The notes below the pieces were generated by a model. It saw nothing but the letters and a program-made list of their open reading frames with translations. It did no database searches and was not told the DNA's origin. Positions 1 through 5,818 of a DNA stretch of 10,043 nucleotides are shown piece by piece. The translations under genes and the position numbers were made by a program. Source of the DNA: Candidatus Galloscillospira excrementavium (GTDB lineage Bacteria > Bacillota > Clostridia > Oscillospirales > Oscillospiraceae); the NCBI GenBank assembly GCA_018711785.1, contig DVHW01000033.1, positions 1-10,043 on the forward strand, in the 5' to 3' direction. Each line of letters opens with the position of its first letter. Positions within the stretch are counted from its first letter, which is position 1.

Positions 1-33
1 GGGCGGCCAAACTCGGCCGCCCCCGCGCTTTTT
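1..33 (-). terminator. Probable intrinsic terminator of the substrate-binding protein gene
   Basis: A perfect 8-bp inverted repeat, GGGCGGCC at 1-8 and GGCCGCCC at 15-22, encloses a 6-base loop. Read on the minus strand it lies about 45 bp past the stop codon of the substrate-binding protein gene and is preceded by an A-tract (complement of TTTTT, 29-33). The U-tract expected on its other side would lie beyond base 1, so the assignment is incomplete. On the plus strand the T-tract is six bases away from the stem, which is long, but it could serve a convergent gene off the left edge. Confidence 0.5.
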
Positions 34-50
34 ACGGGGTGGTCTTACGC

Positions 51-65
51 GGGACAGGATGTCCC
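51..65. repeat. Small inverted repeat next to the stop codon
   Basis: GGGACA at 51-56 and TGTCCC at 60-65 pair perfectly around a 3-base loop, two bases past the stop of the minus-strand gene. It has no T-tract. It may add to mRNA 3'-end structure together with the hairpin at 1-22, or may be chance. Confidence 0.35.
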
Positions 66-66
66 C

Positions 67-1392
67 TCACCGGAAGCTGTCCGGAATGGGCTCGAACTGG
101 TCGATGCGCCCCAGCTCCCAGGGGGTGATGCCGGTGTCCGGGTCCTCAAAGTAATACGGGTGCAGGAGATAGGCCAGCTTCTCGATGGCGGTGATGGTCC
201 TGGGGCCAAACCGCTTCATCAGGCTGGAGTCGTAGTAGAGCACCCGGCTGTTCTGCACCGCGTTGGTGGTCTCAAACCCCGGGCGGGTCATGATCTCATA
301 GATGGTGGTGACCTCATGGCTCTTGGCGTCGGGCCACATGGGGGAGAGGATCACATCCGGATTGCGCTCCACCACGTCCTCAAAGGTGACCTCGGTGTAG
401 TCCCCGGTCAGGTCGGCGAACAGGTTCTCCCCGCCGGCAATGGCGATCATGTCGTCAAAGGGCGTGCCGGAGGCGTTGGTGTACGGGCCGTATGTATAGG
501 ACGTCCCGGAGGTCTCGTCAGTATAGGAGGACTGGTGGGCGATCTCAAAGTAGACTTTGGGCTTGTCCAGCTGGCTGGTGATGGCCTGGATCTCCGCCAC
601 CCGCTCCCGGTAGCCGGCCACCAGTTCCTCGGCCACGTCCCGGGCTCCCAGCACCTCGCCGATGTCCAGCATCATCTCGTAGATGTCCTCCAGGGTCTTG
701 GGATCATAGAAATGGGTGTTGTAGCCCTTGGCGGTCAGCTCTTCGTACATCCCCCGCTGGGCCTCGCTCTCCGCCAGGATGACGGTGGGCTCCAGCGCGT
801 CGATGACCTCTTCGTTGTAGTCATAGAAGCGGCTGACCACGGCCACCTCTTTCGCCAGCTCGTGCTCCACGTCCAGCTCGGTGTTGATGTCCAGCATGGT
901 CTCATAGGGCGCATAGGGCTCCCAGCCGGCGGTGTCCTTGACCTCCTCCGGGTAGTCGGTGTAGGCCGACCAGCCCACGATGCTGTCCCCCAGCCCCAGC
1001 GCATACACGCACTCCACCATGCTGGGGGAGAGGCAGATGATCCGCTGGCCCTCCACTGGGTTTTCCGGCTCGGGCGTGATGGGGCGGGTGGAGAGCTTCA
1101 CCTCGGTCTTGCCCTCGTCCCAGTCCACATACAGGCCCGCCGCCTCGGCCACGGCGCGGACGGGCAGGTAGGTGGTGCCGTCCATCAGGAAGGGCTCCAG
1201 CACCTGCCCCTGCTCCGTGGTGAGGACCAGCTCCTCCCCGTCCAGGGTCACGTTCACGTCTGGGTAGTAGAGGGTCTTGTCCACCGTCTTCATGCCGGAC
1301 TCGGCTGCCACGGCAGAGCCCACCGCGCCCAGCAGCACCACCAGCGCCAGTACCGCCGACAGAATGACCGTTCCTTTCCTATGTCTCTTCAT
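67..1392 (-). CDS. Secreted BtuF-like ABC substrate-binding protein with N-terminal stalk (copper-amine-oxidase N-like) domain
   Basis: This 441-residue exported protein probably captures a cobalamin, haem or ferric-siderophore ligand for an ABC importer; the ligand cannot be read from sequence. Residues 1-30 are a signal peptide (MKRHRKG, a hydrophobic core, AVAA/E). There is no lipobox cysteine, so it looks like a signal peptidase I substrate rather than a lipoprotein. Residues about 41-101 match the stalk domain (TTYLPVRAVAEAAG, then VDWDEGKTEVKL). From about 116 to the end is the class III binding fold: RIICLSPSMVECVYALGLGDSIVG at the start, a long linking helix near 250, AIAGGENLFADL and VVERNPDVILSP. 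The start at 1392 has AAGGAGG eight bases upstream and places the basic n-region first; an in-frame ATG at 1434 would add 14 residues ahead of the signal peptide. No permease or ATPase gene adjoins it on the right. The 3' hairpin suggests a single-gene transcript. Confidence 0.88.
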   Translation of the reverse strand: MKRHRKGTVILSAVLALVVLLGAVGSAVAAESGMKTVDKTLYYPDVNVTLDGEELVLTTEQGQVLEPFLMDGTTYLPVRAVAEAAGLYVDWDEGKTEVKLSTRPITPEPENPVEGQRIICLSPSMVECVYALGLGDSIVGWSAYTDYPEEVKDTAGWEPYAPYETMLDINTELDVEHELAKEVAVVSRFYDYNEEVIDALEPTVILAESEAQRGMYEELTAKGYNTHFYDPKTLEDIYEMMLDIGEVLGARDVAEELVAGYRERVAEIQAITSQLDKPKVYFEIAHQSSYTDETSGTSYTYGPYTNASGTPFDDMIAIAGGENLFADLTGDYTEVTFEDVVERNPDVILSPMWPDAKSHEVTTIYEIMTRPGFETTNAVQNSRVLYYDSSLMKRFGPRTITAIEKLAYLLHPYYFEDPDTGITPWELGRIDQFEPIPDSFR

Positions 1393-1463
1393 GCCTTGCT
1401 CCTCCTTTTTCGTTTTGTCCGATGTTACGTTCATCCTTTCCCTTCTGGTGTTTCGCTGTTTTT

Positions 1464-1492
1464 ATCATACTCCTGTTCCGTCCCCGTGAACA
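1464..1492 (-). promoter_or_regulatory. Candidate sigma-A promoter of the substrate-binding protein gene
   Basis: On the minus strand TATGAT (complement of 1464-1469) is a five-of-six match to the -10 consensus. Seventeen bases upstream is TGTTCA (complement of 1487-1492), a poor -35. A weak -35 overlapped by a dyad (1471-1495) is typical of a regulated promoter. The transcript would begin about 65 bases before the chosen start codon. Confidence 0.4.
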
Positions 1493-1495
1493 GGA
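1471..1495. promoter_or_regulatory. Dyad, possible operator over the -35/spacer of the leftward promoter
   Basis: TCCTGTTC (1471-1478) and GAACAGGA (1488-1495) form a perfect 8-bp inverted repeat separated by nine bases. The dyad covers the spacer and -35 of the leftward promoter candidate and starts two bases from its -10. That position would let a repressor block RNA polymerase, and metal or cofactor control would suit the gene. I do not recognise the motif as a known regulator box. A transcribed hairpin is unlikely to matter, because the site lies upstream of the predicted leftward start and upstream of the gdpP promoter. Confidence 0.35.
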
Positions 1496-1525
1496 CATTT
1501 GTCCCCCATTCTGACCGCATTTGTC
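1496..1525. repeat. Direct repeat CATTTGTC, two copies 22 bp apart
   Basis: CATTTGTC occurs at 1496-1503 and again at 1518-1525, so the copies lie about two helical turns apart on the same face of DNA. The first copy is also part of a short dyad, GGACATTTGTCC (1493-1504). It could be a binding site in the divergent regulatory region, or coincidence. Confidence 0.25.
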
Positions 1526-1574
1526 TCTGGAGGCCAGACAGTTCCCCTTCGGGCGCCGGCCGGGCGGTCTGTAC

Positions 1575-1603
1575 TTGTATTTTCAAGGCTTGTCTGATAT
1601 AAT
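1575..1603 (+). promoter_or_regulatory. Extended -10 sigma-A promoter upstream of gdpP
   Basis: TATAAT at 1598-1603 is a perfect -10, preceded by TG one base upstream (1595-1596), the extended -10 element. TTGTAT at 1575-1580 is a partial -35 with an exact 17-bp spacer. Transcription would start near 1610, giving a leader of about 29 bases before the TTG start of gdpP. This is the only convincing promoter seen for the rightward genes, so it may serve the whole gdpP-ftsH series unless others lie in the 4149-4459 spacer. Confidence 0.75.
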
Positions 1604-1638
1604 AATATCTCTCATTGTGTGTATCGGAGGTGCGGAGA

Positions 1639-3636
1639 TTGAAAGGCAAAAACAAGCTCAGCCGTCTTTTGGAGCCCAGCCTGCGGCTCTACTTTATCGC
1701 CCTGGTGTGCTTCACCGTGGCCACCGCCCTCTTCGGCAACTGGTACCTCACCGCCGCCGAGGCGGTGGTGGTCGTGGTCCTCTACCTCTATTTCCGCCAG
1801 GCCAACGGCCGCCGCAAGCGGGAGATCCTGAAATACATCGACAACGTATCCAATAACATCGACGTGGCCACCAAGGACACTATGGTCAACGCCCCGCTGC
1901 CCATGGTCATCTTCCAGCCGGAGACCGACGAGGTCATCTGGTCCAACGAGCGCTTCCTCCAGATCACCGGGGAGACCGACCACCTCTTTGACACCAAGCT
2001 CTCCGCCGCGGTGCCCGACTTCAACGCCCGCTGGCTCATGGAGGGCAAGAGCGAGTGCCCCACCGAGGTGCGGCTGGGGGACCGGCGCTTTCTGGTCTTC
2101 GGCCACCTGGTGCGCACCGGGGAGAAGGGCCGCCAGAGTTTCCTCGCCACCACCTACTGGGTGGACGTCACCGACTTCTCCACCATCCGGGACGAGTTCT
2201 ACGCCTCCCGCCCCGTGGTGGCCATCCTCCTGCTGGACAACTACGAGGAGGTCCTGAAGGGCCTCAACGACAATGCCCGCTCCGCCCTGCTCAGTGAGAT
2301 CAACGCCAAGCTGGACGAGTGGGTGGCCCCGGCGGGGGGGCTGCTCTGCCGGTATGACCGGGACCACTACCTCTTCGTCTTTGAGGAGCAGTACCTGGCC
2401 CAGTTCCAGGAGGCCAAGTTCTCGGTGCTGGACGCGGTCCACGCCATCCACAACGACGCCGGCATCCCCGCCACCCTGTCCATCGGCATCGGCAAGGACG
2501 CCGACTCCTTCCAGGACCTGTTCCAGTACGCCGCCCTGTCCATCGACATGGCCCTCTCCCGGGGGGGCGACCAGGCGGTTATCAAGAACAAGTTTAACTT
2601 TGAGTTCTACGGCGGCCGCTCCCGGGAGACCGAGCGGCGCACCAAGGTGAAGAGCCGGGTCATGGCCACCGCCCTCAGCGAGCTGGCGGCCGACGCCTCC
2701 CGCCTGTTCATCACCGGCCACAAGTTCCCCGACCTGGACTGCATCGGCGCCGCGGCGGGGGTGTGCGCCATCGCCCGCAAACGTGGGGTGCCCGCCCACA
2801 TCGTCCGGGAGCCGGGGCAGAACCCGGCCTCCGCCATGGCGGACAAGCTCGCCCAGCTGCCCGAGTACTCCGACGTGTTCCTCTCCACCCAGGACGCCCT
2901 GCTCCTGGCCGACGCCAACGCCCTGCTGGTGGTGGTGGACACCAACCGGCCCGAGCAGGTCTACGCCCAGGAGCTGCTGGCCTCCTGCAACAAGGTGGCG
3001 GTCATCGACCACCACCGCCGGGCCTCCTCCTATATTGAGGGCGCGGCCCTCAACTTCCACGAGCCCTACGCCTCCTCGGCCAGCGAGCTGGTCACCGAGC
3101 TGCTCCAGTATGTGATGGAGCCCGCCGACCTGCTGCGCACCGAGGCCGAGGCCCTGCTGGCCGGCATCGTGCTGGACACCAAGCAGTTCACCATGCGCAC
3201 CGGCGGGCGCACCTTCGACGCGGCGGCCTTTCTCCGCCGCTCCGGAGCGGACACCGGGGAGGTAAAGAAGCTCTTCCAGAACGACCTGGAGGGCACCATC
3301 TCCCGCTACAACATCATCCAGAACGCCCGGATGTACAAGGCGGGCATCGCCGTGGCCAAGGTGGACCACACCATCGGCCGGGTCACCGCCGCCCAGGCCG
3401 CCGACGAGCTGCTGAACATCTCGGGCATCGAGGCCTCCTTCGTCCTCTTCCCGGACGGGGAGCGGGTCATCCTCTCGGCCCGGAGCATGGGGGACATCAA
3501 CGTCCAGGTCATTCTGGAGAAGCTGGGGGGCGGCGGCAACGCGGCCACCGCCGGCGCCCAGGTGGCAAACCCCTCGGTGGACGCGGTGTTCAAGCAGCTG
3601 CTCCAAGCCATCGACCAGTATCTCTCCGACGAATAG
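1639..3636 (+). CDS. gdpP: Cyclic-di-AMP phosphodiesterase GdpP (PAS, degenerate GGDEF, DHH/DHHA1)
   Basis: GdpP is a membrane enzyme that hydrolyses c-di-AMP to pApA, controlling potassium, osmotic and cell-wall homeostasis. The 665 residues fit the family (about 655-660). Two membrane helices span roughly 17-34 and 38-53. A PAS domain (about 80-180; haem-binding in B. subtilis) is followed by a degenerate GGDEF domain (about 185-320) with RYDRDHY in place of the GGDEF signature. The family linker FYGGRSRETERRTKVKSR comes next, then the DHH phosphoesterase with Mn ligands H361, D365, D367, D434, the D457-H458-H459 motif and D513, and DHHA1 at the end. The DHHA1 motif reads GGGGN (N634) where the family usually has GGGH. 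The TTG start at 1639 has GGAGG eight bases upstream; an earlier TTG (1615) and GTG (1630) lack such a site. rplI follows after 65 bp, as in other Firmicutes. Confidence 0.95.
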   Translation: MKGKNKLSRLLEPSLRLYFIALVCFTVATALFGNWYLTAAEAVVVVVLYLYFRQANGRRKREILKYIDNVSNNIDVATKDTMVNAPLPMVIFQPETDEVIWSNERFLQITGETDHLFDTKLSAAVPDFNARWLMEGKSECPTEVRLGDRRFLVFGHLVRTGEKGRQSFLATTYWVDVTDFSTIRDEFYASRPVVAILLLDNYEEVLKGLNDNARSALLSEINAKLDEWVAPAGGLLCRYDRDHYLFVFEEQYLAQFQEAKFSVLDAVHAIHNDAGIPATLSIGIGKDADSFQDLFQYAALSIDMALSRGGDQAVIKNKFNFEFYGGRSRETERRTKVKSRVMATALSELAADASRLFITGHKFPDLDCIGAAAGVCAIARKRGVPAHIVREPGQNPASAMADKLAQLPEYSDVFLSTQDALLLADANALLVVVDTNRPEQVYAQELLASCNKVAVIDHHRRASSYIEGAALNFHEPYASSASELVTELLQYVMEPADLLRTEAEALLAGIVLDTKQFTMRTGGRTFDAAAFLRRSGADTGEVKKLFQNDLEGTISRYNIIQNARMYKAGIAVAKVDHTIGRVTAAQAADELLNISGIEASFVLFPDGERVILSARSMGDINVQVILEKLGGGGNAATAGAQVANPSVDAVFKQLLQAIDQYLSDE

Positions 3637-3656
3637 ACCACATCGTCACAAAACCG

Positions 3657-3674
3657 GGCGCGGCACCCCGCGCC
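3657..3674 (+). repeat. Hairpin in the gdpP-rplI spacer
   Basis: GGCGCGG (3657-3663) and CCGCGCC (3668-3674) form a perfect 7-bp stem with a 4-base loop. No T-tract follows, so this is not a standard terminator. It lies 9 bases before the rplI ribosome binding site and could stabilise or process the transcript between the two genes. Confidence 0.45.
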
Positions 3675-3701
3675 GTTCACCACAGAAAGGAACGAACCGC
3701 T

Positions 3702-4148
3702 ATGAAAGTCATTCTCCAGCAAGATGTGAAGGGCCAGGGCAAGAAGGGTCAGATGATCGAGGCCAGCGACGGCTACGCCCGCAATTTCCTCCTGCCCCGG
3801 AAGCTGGCGGTGGAGGCTACCGCCGACAACGTGAACAAGATGAAGATGCAGGACAAGGCCAAAGCCGCCCGGGAGGCCGCCGAGAAGGCGGAGGCCCAGG
3901 CCGTGGCAGAGAAGCTCCAGGGCCTCACCGTCAAGGTGCACGCCAAGGCGGGCACCGGCGGGCGGCTGTTCGGCGCGGTGACCTCCAAGGAGGTCTCCGA
4001 CGCGCTGAAGGAGCAGTACGGTATCGAGATCGCCAAGACCAAGATCGTCCAGGACGAGCCCATCAAGAGCTTCGGCACCTTCTCCCTCAAGTGCAAGCTG
4101 GGGTATGAGGTCACCGGCACGCTGAACGTGGTCGTCTGCGAGGGCTAA
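3702..4148 (+). CDS. rplI: 50S ribosomal protein L9
   Basis: L9 binds 23S rRNA at the base of the L1 stalk and helps keep the reading frame on crowded ribosomes. The 148 residues are the usual length. The N-terminal RNA-binding domain is clear: MKVILQQDVKGQGKKG, then DGYARNFLLPRKLAVEAT (about 1-45). A charged Ala/Lys/Glu-rich helix follows (about 48-75), then the C-terminal domain with GRLFGAVTSKEVSDALKEQYG and the ending YEVTGTLNVVV. AGAAAGGA (3684-3691) is the ribosome binding site, with slightly long spacing. The position between gdpP and dnaB is the classic Firmicutes arrangement. Nothing about the protein is unusual. Confidence 0.97.
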   Translation: MKVILQQDVKGQGKKGQMIEASDGYARNFLLPRKLAVEATADNVNKMKMQDKAKAAREAAEKAEAQAVAEKLQGLTVKVHAKAGTGGRLFGAVTSKEVSDALKEQYGIEIAKTKIVQDEPIKSFGTFSLKCKLGYEVTGTLNVVVCEG

Positions 4149-4154
4149 TGCCTT

Positions 4155-4180
4155 TCGCACAAGTGCAAGCACTTGTGCGA
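4155..4180 (+). repeat. Perfect 12-bp-arm palindrome just after rplI
   Basis: TCGCACAAGTGC (4155-4166) and GCACTTGTGCGA (4169-4180) are exact reverse complements separated by AA, starting six bases after the rplI stop. As RNA it is a strong, tightly closed hairpin. The following bases (GGAGGTCGCGG) are not a U-tract, and none follows on the other strand either, so it is not a canonical terminator. It may protect the 3' end of an rplI message after processing, or be a protein-binding palindrome. Confidence 0.6.
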
Positions 4181-4230
4181 GGAGGTCGCGGCGTGCTGCG
4201 CGCATCGTCGTCGCGGGCTTCGTATCCCTC

Positions 4231-4252
4231 ACCCTGCTGCGGGCGGCAGGGT
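4231..4252 (+). repeat. 9-bp hairpin with CGGG tetraloop
   Basis: ACCCTGCTG (4231-4239) pairs with CGGCAGGGT (4244-4252) through eight Watson-Crick pairs and one G-U pair. No T-tract follows. It is the second structure in the dnaB leader. Confidence 0.5.
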
Positions 4253-4277
4253 TCGCTCGCTTCGCCGCTCCGCCTCT

Positions 4278-4304
4278 CCCCACGCAAACCGCGTGGGGTT
4301 TGCG
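4278..4304 (+). promoter_or_regulatory. Two mutually exclusive hairpins in the dnaB leader
   Basis: Hairpin A pairs CCCCACGC (4278-4285) with GCGTGGGG (4291-4298) around AAACC. Hairpin B pairs CGCAAACC (4283-4290) with GGTTTGCG (4297-4304) around GCGTGG. Both stems are perfect 8-mers and share bases 4283-4285 and 4291-4298, so only one can form at a time. Such alternatives are seen in attenuators and other RNA switches, but neither stem has a U-tract and neither covers the dnaB ribosome binding site. The regulatory role is inferred. Confidence 0.35.
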
Positions 4305-4362
4305 CGGGGGCCCCATGCCCTTGCGTGAAACGGGCAAAACTCACACTTGCACGCCGAGATGT

Positions 4363-4395
4363 GTTTTTCCCGAGGCACATGTCCCCGGGAAAAAC
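4363..4395. repeat. 10-bp inverted repeat with 13-base loop
   Basis: GTTTTTCCCG (4363-4372) and CGGGAAAAAC (4386-4395) are exact reverse complements. On both strands the T-run is on the 5' side of the stem and the A-run on the 3' side, the reverse of an intrinsic terminator, so it cannot terminate transcription in the usual way. The loop contains the palindrome ACATGT. Confidence 0.5.
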
Positions 4396-4409
4396 GGATT
4401 TACAATTTA

Positions 4410-4431
4410 TTTCGTGCCTATGGGCACGAAA
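4410..4431 (+). repeat. 9-bp hairpin just upstream of the dnaB ribosome binding site
   Basis: TTTCGTGCC (4410-4418) and GGCACGAAA (4423-4431) pair perfectly around a TATG loop. The stem ends 14 bases before the AGGAGGTGAT site of dnaB, so it leaves the ribosome binding site free. A nearby structure of this type could influence mRNA stability or ribosome loading. Confidence 0.5.
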
Positions 4432-4445
4432 CTCTACGAGGTTTC

Positions 4446-4455
4446 AGGAGGTGAT
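4446..4455 (+). promoter_or_regulatory. Near-perfect Shine-Dalgarno site fixing the dnaB start
   Basis: AGGAGGTGAT (4446-4455) is complementary to almost the whole 16S rRNA tail and lies a standard distance before ATG 4460. It decides the start against the in-frame GTG at 4193, since the frame is open all the way back through the spacer. Confidence 0.85.
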
Positions 4456-4459
4456 TTCC

Positions 4460-5818
4460 ATGCCCGCGGACAGCGGAGATGCCCTGCTCCTTCGCCAGCT
4501 GCCCCACTCGGTGGAGGCCGAGCAGGCGGTGCTGGGCTCCATGCTCATCGACGCCCGCTGCGTCCCCGAGGTGGTGGAGGCCCTCCGGGCGGAGGACTTC
4601 TACGTCCGGCAGAACCGGGAGATCTTCGAGACTATCTACTCCATGTTCAACTTCTCCCAGCTCATCGACCCGGTGACTGTGCTGGACCACATGCGCCAGA
4701 ACGGGGTGTACGACGAGAACACCTCCCGCAGCTACCTGCTCCAGCTCATGGAGGTCACCCCCACGGCGGCCAATGTGATGGAGTATGTGGCCATACTCAA
4801 GGACAAGAGCCTCCTGCGGCGCATCGCCGAGACCGCCGGGGACCTGACCGCCATGGTCCAGGAGGGCACCGGCACCGCCCAGGAGGTGCTGGAGGCCGCC
4901 GAGCAGCGCATCTACGCCATCCGCCAGGGCCGGGGCGCCCAGGGGCTGGAGCACATCTCCACCGTCATCCTCGGCGTCTACGACCGGCTCAATGAGCTGG
5001 CCGCCCGGGGGTCCGACTTCCCCGGCATCTCCACCGGCCTGCCCGACCTGGACCGGGCCATCGCCGGGCTCAACAACTCCGACCTTGTCCTCCTGGCCGC
5101 CCGGCCCGGCATGGGCAAGACCTCCATGGCCCTGAACATCCTGCTCCACGCGGGCAAGTTCTCCGGCAAGAGCGTGGTGTTCTTCTCCCTGGAGATGAGC
5201 CGGGAGCAGCTGGCCATGCGCCTCATCTCGGGGGAGAGCTTTGTGGACAACAACCGCCTGGTCACCGGCAAGCTCTCGGAGGACGACTGGGTGAAGATCG
5301 CCGCCGCCTCAGCCTCCCTGAACAAGACCAGCATCCTCATTGACGACAACCCCTCCCTCTCGGTGGCCGACATGAACGCCAAGTGCCGCCGGGTGGATAA
5401 CCTGGGGCTGGTGGTCATAGACTATCTCCAGCTCATGACCTCGGCCGGCGGGCCCACCCGCTCGGGGGACAACCGCCAGCAGGTGGTGAGCGACATCTCC
5501 CGGGCCCTGAAGATCATGGCCAAGGAGCTCAACGTGCCGGTGCTCTGCCTCAGCCAGCTCTCCCGGGCCAACGAGAGCCGCAGCGACAAGCGGCCCATGC
5601 TCTCCGACCTGCGGGAGTCGGGGGCCATCGAGCAGGACGCGGACATCGTCCTCTTTCTCTACCGGGAGGGCTACTACAACGAGGACACCGAGGACCACAA
5701 CCTGGCCGAGTGCATCATCGCCAAAAACCGCCACGGGGAGACCGGCAAGGTCTACCTCCAGTGGCTGCCCGAGTTCACCACCTTTTCCTCCCTGGACACC
5801 CGACACGAGGAGTACTGA
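4460..5818 (+). CDS. dnaB: Replicative DNA helicase DnaB (DnaC in B. subtilis nomenclature)
   Basis: This is the hexameric 5'-3' helicase that unwinds DNA at the replication fork and recruits primase. The 452 residues are full family length. The N-terminal domain (about 12-115) opens with LPHSVEAEQAVLGSML. A linker leads to the RecA-like ATPase domain (about 180-445): Walker A RPGMGKTS (K220), then FFSLEMSREQLAMRL, Walker B LVVIDYLQL (D321), CLSQLSR, and SDLRESGAIEQDADIV, followed by AKNRHGETG near the end. There is no intein at the usual insertion points. The start follows the AGGAGGTGAT site at 4446. Its stop TGA overlaps the tilS start by one base (TGATG), so the two are probably translationally coupled. 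The 311-bp structured spacer upstream separates it from rplI. Confidence 0.97.
   Translation: MPADSGDALLLRQLPHSVEAEQAVLGSMLIDARCVPEVVEALRAEDFYVRQNREIFETIYSMFNFSQLIDPVTVLDHMRQNGVYDENTSRSYLLQLMEVTPTAANVMEYVAILKDKSLLRRIAETAGDLTAMVQEGTGTAQEVLEAAEQRIYAIRQGRGAQGLEHISTVILGVYDRLNELAARGSDFPGISTGLPDLDRAIAGLNNSDLVLLAARPGMGKTSMALNILLHAGKFSGKSVVFFSLEMSREQLAMRLISGESFVDNNRLVTGKLSEDDWVKIAAASASLNKTSILIDDNPSLSVADMNAKCRRVDNLGLVVIDYLQLMTSAGGPTRSGDNRQQVVSDISRALKIMAKELNVPVLCLSQLSRANESRSDKRPMLSDLRESGAIEQDADIVLFLYREGYYNEDTEDHNLAECIIAKNRHGETGKVYLQWLPEFTTFSSLDTRHEEY

Larger units (their letters stand above)
4149..4459. other. 311-bp hairpin-dense spacer between rplI and dnaB
   Basis: No recognisable gene lies here. 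The stretch holds at least five perfect or near-perfect inverted repeats, two of them mutually exclusive, and no U-tract terminator. In the dnaB frame it has no stop codon, but the translation (Arg/Ser/Pro/Cys-rich) does not look like protein. A TACAAT at 4401-4406 resembles a -10 but has no -35 at a usable distance, so I do not call a promoter. It could be a leader controlling dnaB separately from rplI, or a patch of repetitive extragenic palindromes. Confidence 0.6.

Noticed and set aside
1434..1434. Upstream ATG start for the substrate-binding protein
   Set aside because: It would place 14 polar residues before the signal peptide; the ATG at 1392 has the better ribosome binding site (AAGGAGG, 8-base spacing).
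160..1602. 480-codon plus-strand frame across the substrate-binding protein gene
   Set aside because: Gly/Val/His/Leu-rich shadow of the minus-strand gene, whose signal peptide and domains are clear.
1435..1638. c-di-AMP or cobalamin riboswitch in the divergent intergenic region
   Set aside because: The gdpP leader is only about 29 bases and the leftward leader about 65, too short for either class, and no conserved box is visible.
1612..3606. 664-codon open frame antisense to gdpP
   Set aside because: Its translation is a Gly/Val/His/Leu-rich string with no domain, the usual shadow of a GC3-biased gene; the plus strand encodes an unmistakable GdpP.
4111..4380. 89-codon minus-strand frame in the rplI-dnaB spacer
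   Set aside because: Arg/Ser-rich, overlaps the rplI end and the palindromes, no ribosome binding site, no family resemblance.
4363..4395. Intrinsic terminator before dnaB
   Set aside because: The T-run lies 5' of the stem and the A-run 3' on both strands, opposite to what termination needs.
4399..4406. dnaB promoter based on TACAAT (4401-4406) or TTTACA (4399-4404)
   Set aside because: Neither has a partner hexamer at 16-18 bp spacing; too weak to call.
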